Assembly: GCA_021829055.1 (NCBI GenBank)
Contig: JAJZCS010000049.1
Location: forward strand, 1 to 10,264
DNA: 10,264 bases
Reading direction: 5' to 3'
From: Pseudomonadota bacterium
GTDB taxonomy: Bacteria; Pseudomonadota; Alphaproteobacteria; Acetobacterales; Acetobacteraceae
Position 1 is the first letter of the stretch. Every line of letters begins with the position of its first letter. Below, one piece after another: positions 5,678-10,264 of this stretch. The notes below the pieces were generated by a model. The model was given only the letters and a program-made list of their open reading frames with translations. It made no database searches and had not been told where the DNA came from. The translations under genes and the position numbers were made by a program.

Positions 5678-6370
5678 ATGATCCGGTTCTTTGATGTCGG
5701 TCTGGATTATCGGCACATTGCCTCGCCTCTTCGTGCCCAACATCCGGCGGACGCGACAGCATTGGCGAGTGTGAGTTTTGAGATCGAGCCTGGAGGATTT
5801 CGTTGGTTGACGGGCGCATCCGGGGCAGGCAAGACATCGCTCCTCAAGCTGATGTATTTGGCGCTTCCGCCCACCACGGGTCGGGTAGAGTTGCTCGGTG
5901 AGGACCCATCACGACTGAACCGCCGACGCAAGGCGCTACTGCGTCGCCGGATCGGTGTGGTTTATCAGGATTTCCGGCTGCTGCGCCATTTGTCGGCCTA
6001 TGACAATGTGGCGCTTCCTTTGCGCTTGGCACGGCGCAGCGAGCGGCAGCTCCACGCCGACGTGACTGAATTGTTGCGTTGGGTCGGGCTTGCGGGGCGG
6101 CTTGAACATCGGCCGGACGAGCTTTCTGGCGGTGAACAGCAGCGTATTGCAATCGCGCGCGCCGTCGTCGCTAGGCCTTCGATTCTTCTGGCCGACGAAC
6201 CGACCGGAAACTTGGACGACGAACAGGCGGATCGGCTTTTACACCTGATCACGGCACTGAATAGACTTGGCACGACGATCGTGGTGGCGACGCATAATCA
6301 TGGATTGATCGCACGGTACTCGGCGCCGGTCATGGAATTGCGTGCGGGGCGGCTGGTACATCATGGTTAA
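5678..6370 (+). CDS. ftsE: Cell division ATP-binding protein FtsE
   Basis: FtsE is the cytoplasmic ATPase of the FtsEX complex, which at the division site couples ATP hydrolysis to activation of periplasmic peptidoglycan hydrolases. The 230-residue length is normal. All ABC motifs are intact: Walker A GASGAGKT (46-53), Q-loop VYQDFR with Gln97, signature LSGGEQQR (149-156), Walker B ILLADEP (169-175) with the D-loop NLDD, and the switch His206 in VATHNH. The sequence [16 protein letters not shown] (about 100-115) is characteristic of FtsE within the ABC superfamily. ATG 5678 has only a weak purine stretch (GCAGAGA) upstream. The stop codon overlaps the ftsX start by 8 nt. Confidence in the FtsE rather than LolD identity comes mainly from the following ftsX. 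Confidence 0.95.
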   Translation: MIRFFDVGLDYRHIASPLRAQHPADATALASVSFEIEPGGFRWLTGASGAGKTSLLKLMYLALPPTTGRVELLGEDPSRLNRRRKALLRRRIGVVYQDFRLLRHLSAYDNVALPLRLARRSERQLHADVTELLRWVGLAGRLEHRPDELSGGEQQRIAIARAVVARPSILLADEPTGNLDDEQADRLLHLITALNRLGTTIVVATHNHGLIARYSAPVMELRAGRLVHHG

Positions 6371-7319
6371 GCGGGGAATTCCCGGAAGTGCAGATCGGAT
6401 CGGGTTGCGCGGGGCAATGTCTGACCGGCTGCTGCCATTCGTAGTGGCGACCATGAGTTTTCTTGCCGCGCTTGCGTTGACTGGCAATTTCGCTGCGGGG
6501 CAACTCGCTGTTCACTGGCTTGGTGGGGCTCGCAAGCTCTTGATTGTTGAGGTTCCAGATCCAGGCGCGCCGGCCGTTGAAACTCTGCCGGGAGCACTAA
6601 AAATTTCGCGGATCGCTGCGGTAAAGCGGCTGCTGGAATCGTCGGGAAAGGTCATCGACGCACGGATCCTTTCAGATGTTGAGCTGGCCCATATGGTCAA
6701 ACCATGGCTTGGCAGTGACGAGGGAGCGACATTTCCGATTGCTCTGCCGGGCGTAATCGTCGCCCATTCCGTATCCCCGGCGCCCACGATAGCCGCCTTA
6801 AAAAAACAGCTATCAGCGATTGCACCAAAGACCTGGGTTGAGTCGGGCCAGCGGTGGTCCCGCCGCCTTGTGGCCCTGACAACCTCGTTGCGTGCCTGCG
6901 CTTTCGCAGTTCTGATCCTGGTCGCCCTGGTGGCTGCTTCTGTCGTCATTGTGACGGTGCGTGCCGGTCTTGCGCAGCGTCGGGAGGCGATCGAAATCAT
7001 CCATGGTCTCGGAGCACAAGACGCTGACATCGCACATCAATTCGCCGGACGAGCAATGCACCTGACTGCACTTGGGGGGCTGTACGGCGCTCTCGCGTCT
7101 CTGCCAGCCTTACTCTGGCTTGGTAGTCTCGCCGCTGGCTTTTCTGAGTCTGCCGGGTTCGCCCATGCTGACGGCGCTCTATCACGTTTGCGAGCAAGCT
7201 TCGACGTATTGCCGGCTGTATTCTTGGCAGGGCCATTGATATTCACTGTTGCCGCGGCGCTGATCGGCTGGGCTGCGACCCAGGTGACTGTGCATGGCTG
7301 GCTGCGTCGGCTGAGTTGA
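6363..7319 (+). CDS. ftsX: Cell division protein FtsX
   Basis: FtsX is the membrane subunit of FtsEX. The 318-residue product has the expected four spans: about residues 23-44, then an extracytoplasmic domain of roughly 130 residues, then 177-199, 233-256 and 283-305. The cytoplasmic segment after the second span contains RREAIEIIHGLGAQDADIAHQF, the region typical of FtsX (R-x-x-I-x-V-L-x-x-L-G-A). The extracytoplasmic domain, which in other bacteria contacts EnvC-like activators, is poorly conserved and not assignable further. ATG 6363 is chosen because it forms the ATGGTTAA overlap with ftsE; a GTG at 6342 would add seven residues. The gene directly follows ftsE and ends 1 bp before the DUF218 gene, so all are likely one transcript. 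Confidence 0.93.
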   Translation: MVKRGIPGSADRIGLRGAMSDRLLPFVVATMSFLAALALTGNFAAGQLAVHWLGGARKLLIVEVPDPGAPAVETLPGALKISRIAAVKRLLESSGKVIDARILSDVELAHMVKPWLGSDEGATFPIALPGVIVAHSVSPAPTIAALKKQLSAIAPKTWVESGQRWSRRLVALTTSLRACAFAVLILVALVAASVVIVTVRAGLAQRREAIEIIHGLGAQDADIAHQFAGRAMHLTALGGLYGALASLPALLWLGSLAAGFSESAGFAHADGALSRLRASFDVLPAVFLAGPLIFTVAAALIGWAATQVTVHGWLRRLS

Positions 7320-7320
7320 C

Positions 7321-7965
7321 ATGCGCGCGTGGACACGGCGCCGGCGTCGGCCACGATATTTACGCCGCAGCAGACTCGTGACACAAGGATTAGCCATCAC
7401 CGTCGGCGCGCTGGCGATGGCTTGGTTGCTCGGTTTTCTCTGGTTTGCTGGCTGTGTTGCCATGGAAGAGCCAGTTGTGCCGATGCCTCATGCCGACGGA
7501 ATAGTTGTGCTGACAGGGGGACGTGACCGGGTTAAACTTGGATTGGAACTGCTTGTGGCTGGAGCAGCACCGAGGTTGCTTATATCCGGGGCCGGCGCCG
7601 GCACAAATCTTGGGGATTTTACGCCCCGCGACGGCATCAATGCGGTTGCGGATGCTCCGCGAATCACGATTGGCCACGATGCGGCCACGACTCGCGGCAA
7701 CGCTCTGGAGGCAGCCGCATGGGCCTCGCGCTACCATCTCCATTCGTTAATTATTGTTACGGCAAATTATCACATGCCTCGGGCGTTGCTTGAGTTCCGC
7801 CGGCATCTGCCCGGGATCCGGCTCAAGCCCGAACCGGTTCTGTGGATTCGGCCGTTGGACAGTTGGCAGATGTTGCGTCTACTCGTTACCGAGTACATAA
7901 AATATCTGACGGTGCGCGTCGGTCTTGGCGGATTTGCTGCACGCAACATCAGGATATATATGTAA
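7321..7965 (+). CDS. YdcF/ElyC-like DUF218 membrane protein
   Basis: The protein of 214 residues has a very basic N-terminus (RRRRRPRYLRRSR), one span at about 23-45, then a DUF218 domain (about 58-195) facing outward by the positive-inside rule. Diagnostic segments are ADGIVVLTGGRDRVKLGLELL (58-78), PRLLISGAG (84-92), TTRGNALEAAAWA (123-135; the usual x-T-x-E/G-N-A) and LIIVTANYHMPRALLEFRR (143-161; usual V-T-S-x-x-H-x-x-R-A). Family members ElyC and YdcF in E. coli are linked to undecaprenyl-lipid and envelope metabolism, but the biochemical activity is not settled. It sits 1 bp after ftsX, and its TAA shares a base with the plsC start. Role in envelope assembly or lipid-carrier handling is inferred from family and neighbours. 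Confidence 0.88.
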   Translation: MRAWTRRRRRPRYLRRSRLVTQGLAITVGALAMAWLLGFLWFAGCVAMEEPVVPMPHADGIVVLTGGRDRVKLGLELLVAGAAPRLLISGAGAGTNLGDFTPRDGINAVADAPRITIGHDAATTRGNALEAAAWASRYHLHSLIIVTANYHMPRALLEFRRHLPGIRLKPEPVLWIRPLDSWQMLRLLVTEYIKYLTVRVGLGGFAARNIRIYM

Positions 7966-8657
7966 TGTTTCTGATTGGATCGGCGGTTTTTAACATTATT
8001 CTGTTCGGTAGTGCTGCAACCGGAAGCGTTTTTGGGCACGTCTTAAAACGACTCGCTCCCGACCGCTTGTTACCGTACGGCCAAGCTTGGGCGCGCATGG
8101 TGCTAGCGGCGCTGCGGCTGTTTTGTGGTGTCCGTGTCGAAGTTGTAGGACTTGAGAATATTCCTCCCGGTGGCGCCATCCTGGCAGCTCAGCATCAGTC
8201 GGCGTTCGATACGTTGGTATGGCTAACATTACTTGAAAAGCCAAGCTATATCCTAAAAGAGGAGTTAACAAAACTACCGATCTTTGGCCCGCTGATTGTT
8301 CCATCAGGGCAGATCGCGCTGGACCGTGCCGGCGGAGGCAAAGCGCTCCGCCGTTTGGTCGAGAATGTGGCGGATGCGCTGAAGGCAGGGCGGCAGATAG
8401 TCATCTTTCCCGAGGGTACGCGGGTTGCTCCCGCGACGCGCGGCAAACTGCAGCCGGGAATTGTGGCGTTGGCACGAACAAATAACGCCCCGGTCGTTCC
8501 GGTTTCGACCGACTCCGGGCGGTGCTGGCGGAGGAAAGCATTTCGTAAACGGCCGGGAACAATCCACATCAAAGTATGGCCGCCGTTGCCAAAAGACTTA
8601 GATCGCGAAGCATTGATCGCCAATCTGGAGAAGGCGTTTTACGAGTCTGGTTTTTGA
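7965..8657 (+). CDS. plsC: 1-acyl-sn-glycerol-3-phosphate acyltransferase
   Basis: PlsC acylates lysophosphatidic acid to phosphatidic acid at the inner membrane, the second acylation of phospholipid synthesis. The 230-residue protein has an N-terminal hydrophobic segment (about 1-25), the catalytic H-x4-D motif HQSAFD (77-82), LKEEL (97-101) followed by PIFGPL, QIALDR (116-121), the acceptor-binding motif FPEGTR (148-153) and VVPVSTDSG (177-185). ATG 7965 forms a TAATG junction with the preceding stop, and AGGA at 7951-7954 lies 10 nt upstream; a longer reading starting near 7842 would lie over the DUF218 gene and is rejected. The family includes acyltransferases for ornithine or hopanoid-type lipids, so the acyl acceptor is inferred, but the phospholipid role is the default. 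Confidence 0.92.
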   Translation: MFLIGSAVFNIILFGSAATGSVFGHVLKRLAPDRLLPYGQAWARMVLAALRLFCGVRVEVVGLENIPPGGAILAAQHQSAFDTLVWLTLLEKPSYILKEELTKLPIFGPLIVPSGQIALDRAGGGKALRRLVENVADALKAGRQIVIFPEGTRVAPATRGKLQPGIVALARTNNAPVVPVSTDSGRCWRRKAFRKRPGTIHIKVWPPLPKDLDREALIANLEKAFYESGF

Positions 8658-8699
8658 TATGGGTTATATCAGAGGACCGGTGTGGATTGGAGCTAACGG

Positions 8700-10076
8700 A
8701 TGGTACAGCAATTCGATCTCTTCGTTGTCGGTGGTGGGTCAGCCGGTGTCCGACTGGGGCGTATCGCGGCCGGCTACGGAGCCCGCGTCGGAATCGCGGA
8801 GGGACGATTCTGGGGGGGGACGTGCGTCAATATCGGCTGCGTCCCAAAAAAACTGATGGTGATGGCTGCCGAATACGGCGGTTCTTTTGACGATGCGGCG
8901 GGGTTTGGTTGGGATGCGAACAGACACACGCACGACTGGACCCGTCTGATTGCAGCCAAAGATCTTGAAACCGAGCGGCTGGCTGAGATCTACCGCCATC
9001 TCCTTGACCGATCAGGGGCCGTGGTTTTTGATGACTATGCGCGGTTCTCGGACCCCCATACGGTGGAAGTCGGTGGCGAGTATGTTCGCGCGGATCGCAT
9101 CGTGATCGCGACGGGCGCAGTGCCAACGCGGCTGGATGTTCCGGGGAGCGAACACGCGATCGTGTCCGATGACCTTTTTTATCTTCCCGACCGACCAGAG
9201 CGGATCGTGATCATTGGAAGCGGCTACATTGCGGTCGAATTTGCCAGCGTGTTTGCAGGATTAGGGTCGCATGTTGATCTGGTATACAGGCAACCTATGC
9301 CGTTGCGCGGTTTTGATCCGGATCTTCGCAGCGCCTTGGCCGAGTCCATGGCGGCCAATGGTATAATTCTGCATCCATCTGCGCAGTTGGCGCGGATCGA
9401 GTCTCTCCCAGGAAACCGACGGGGGCTTGCCCTAACAGATGGCACGCAGATCGATGCAGATTGCATCTTGATGGCAACCGGCCGGGCGCCCAATGTAGCC
9501 CGGCTGTGCCTTGAGCGTGCTGGGGTTGCAGTCACGTCGAGTGGCGCAATCTCGATTAATGCGCGGTACCAGACCAGCGTCCCGCATATTTTTGCCATTG
9601 GCGACGTGACCGATCGGTTGAATCTCACACCGGTCGCTACAGCTGAAGGGCATGCACTTGCCGATACGCTCTTTGGTGGCAAGGCCCGTCATGTTTCCCT
9701 CGCTAATGTGCCGACCGCTATTTTTTCGATTCCGCCGGTTGCGACGGTCGGAGTAGGCGAAGATATGGCGCCGTCCGGTTCGAGAATCTTCCTGACGCAG
9801 TTCACGCCGATGCGGCACTCGCTTTCCGGGCGAAAGCACCGGCGAACGATGATGAAACTTGTTGTGGATGGCGATAGTGATGTCGTCATCGGTGCGCATA
9901 TGATGGGCGAGGATGCACCGGAGATTGTTCAGGGTCTGGCAGTGGCTATGACTGCAGGCGCCACGAAGTCGGATTATGATCGGACACTCGGCATTCATCC
10001 GACTGCGGCGGAAGAGTTTGTCACGCTACGCACGGAGACACGAGTCGTTGGCGGACGAAGCGCGGGAGAAGAATGA
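8700..10076 (+). CDS. gor: Glutathione-disulfide reductase
   Basis: This 458-residue flavoprotein reduces oxidised glutathione with NADPH. Visible in order are the FAD-binding GGGSAG loop (11-16), the redox-active disulfide Cys42-VNIG-Cys47 followed by VPKK, the NADPH fold IIGSGYIAVEFASVFAGLGS (171-190) with Arg197 and Arg203, matching the arginines that give NADPH preference in glutathione reductase, the second FAD motif FAIGDVTD (298-305), and the interface pair His433/Glu438 in HPTAAEEFVTLR. Arg203 lies in PLRGFD, characteristic of glutathione reductases rather than lipoamide dehydrogenases. ATG 8700 has GGAG 7 nt upstream. The 42-bp gap to plsC is the first real gap in the ftsEX block, so gor may be co-transcribed or have its own promoter in the plsC end. 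The extreme C-terminus (VVGGRSAGEE) is a variable tail. Confidence 0.95.
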   Translation: MVQQFDLFVVGGGSAGVRLGRIAAGYGARVGIAEGRFWGGTCVNIGCVPKKLMVMAAEYGGSFDDAAGFGWDANRHTHDWTRLIAAKDLETERLAEIYRHLLDRSGAVVFDDYARFSDPHTVEVGGEYVRADRIVIATGAVPTRLDVPGSEHAIVSDDLFYLPDRPERIVIIGSGYIAVEFASVFAGLGSHVDLVYRQPMPLRGFDPDLRSALAESMAANGIILHPSAQLARIESLPGNRRGLALTDGTQIDADCILMATGRAPNVARLCLERAGVAVTSSGAISINARYQTSVPHIFAIGDVTDRLNLTPVATAEGHALADTLFGGKARHVSLANVPTAIFSIPPVATVGVGEDMAPSGSRIFLTQFTPMRHSLSGRKHRRTMMKLVVDGDSDVVIGAHMMGEDAPEIVQGLAVAMTAGATKSDYDRTLGIHPTAAEEFVTLRTETRVVGGRSAGEE

Positions 10077-10264
10077 TGTGTTTGGTCCGATCCGCGGTAC
10101 AGCAGGGAGTTCGGTAGGAGCCTCGCTTCGTTCGGCCGACCAGTGGAGGCTTTCGCTGAACACCCGTCGAGGGGGAGGGATGGTCTTATACCAGTCGAGG
10201 CGATCTTTGACTCTTCGGGGGGGGGAATTTGGTTGGGTGTGATTCTGTGACCTACGCTTGTGGG
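10077..10264. other. Region after gor, no recognisable gene
   Basis: These 188 bases carry no family-level coding signal. A 20-codon ORF (ATG 10180, stop 10240-10242) has a purine-rich stretch before it but is too short to support. The gor frame stays open for 57 codons past its TGA. A run of nine G lies at 10217-10225. The sequence probably belongs to the upstream region of a gene beyond the edge. Confidence 0.4.
10119..10151 (+). terminator. Possible weak terminator hairpin after gor
   Basis: AGCCTC (10119-10124) pairs perfectly with GAGGCT (10146-10151), followed by TTTCG. The loop of 21 nt itself contains the palindrome TCGGCCGA. It is the only hairpin I found after gor, but the T tract is only three to four bases and the loop is long, so termination is doubtful. 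Confidence 0.2.

Noticed and set aside
10180-10242. 20-codon ORF preceded by a GGGGGAGGG stretch
   Set aside because: Too short, the purine run abuts the ATG, and the frame passes through the G tract; no supporting evidence.
10077-10250. gor frame remains open for 57 codons after its TGA, raising read-through or selenocysteine
   Set aside because: The protein already ends with the normal glutathione reductase C-terminus, no family match is seen beyond the stop, and an open run of this length is not rare in GC-rich DNA. No Sec insertion context was identified.
1-10264. CRISPR array, tRNA, rRNA, tmRNA or defence-system genes
   Set aside because: No spaced direct repeats, no tRNA T-loop consensus outside coding DNA, and no protein of a known defence family was found on reading both strands.

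Overview
The window looks like chromosomal DNA of an alphaproteobacterium, most probably a member of the Acetobacteraceae or another Rhodospirillales lineage. The evidence is an HpnG-type hopanoid phosphorylase, a short zinc-ribbon/one-membrane-span protein divergent from ftsEX, an IF-3 of alphaproteobacterial type, and moderately GC-rich codon use. The taxonomic call is inference from gene content; there is no rRNA to anchor it.

Left part (1-953) is a graveyard of insertion sequences, all reading leftward. At the left edge is the start of an IS630-family transposase that runs out of the window, with its ribosome binding site inside a perfect hairpin. Next is a 5'-truncated IS21-family istB helper gene. 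Directly joined to it is the N-terminal part of a second, different IS630-type transposase that carries a stop codon and two compensating frameshifts. A sigma70-like promoter lies in front of this second transposase. Region 954-1458 has no recognisable gene, although a promoter-like sequence followed by a well-spaced Shine-Dalgarno and a 60-codon ORF is present. A leftward GNAT acetyltransferase (1459-1893) follows, then a second gene-poor stretch (1894-2474).

The core part (2475-10076) is compact and ordinary. infC begins at a rare AUA codon and overlaps hpnG (hopanoid phosphorylase), which starts at TTG. hpnG runs tail-to-tail into a leftward membrane-dipeptidase-family (M19) gene, overlapping it by 38 bp. 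Upstream of the dipeptidase on the same strand is a zinc-ribbon membrane protein. A 111-bp divergent region holding an imperfect inverted repeat separates this leftward pair from a rightward block ftsE-ftsX-DUF218(YdcF/ElyC-like)-plsC-gor. Within that block the first four genes are joined by overlaps or a 1-bp gap, and gor follows 42 bp later with its own good ribosome binding site.

Functionally the right-hand block groups cell division and peptidoglycan remodelling (FtsEX), an envelope-precursor-linked DUF218 protein, phospholipid synthesis (PlsC) and thiol redox balance (Gor). hpnG adds membrane hopanoids, and the dipeptidase may recycle dipeptides. I see no strong evidence for a new biological system. 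The best leads are the hairpin that may hide the transposase ribosome binding site, the infC AUA start with hpnG coupled behind it, the chimeric IS remnant, and a possible small transcription unit at 1146-1427.
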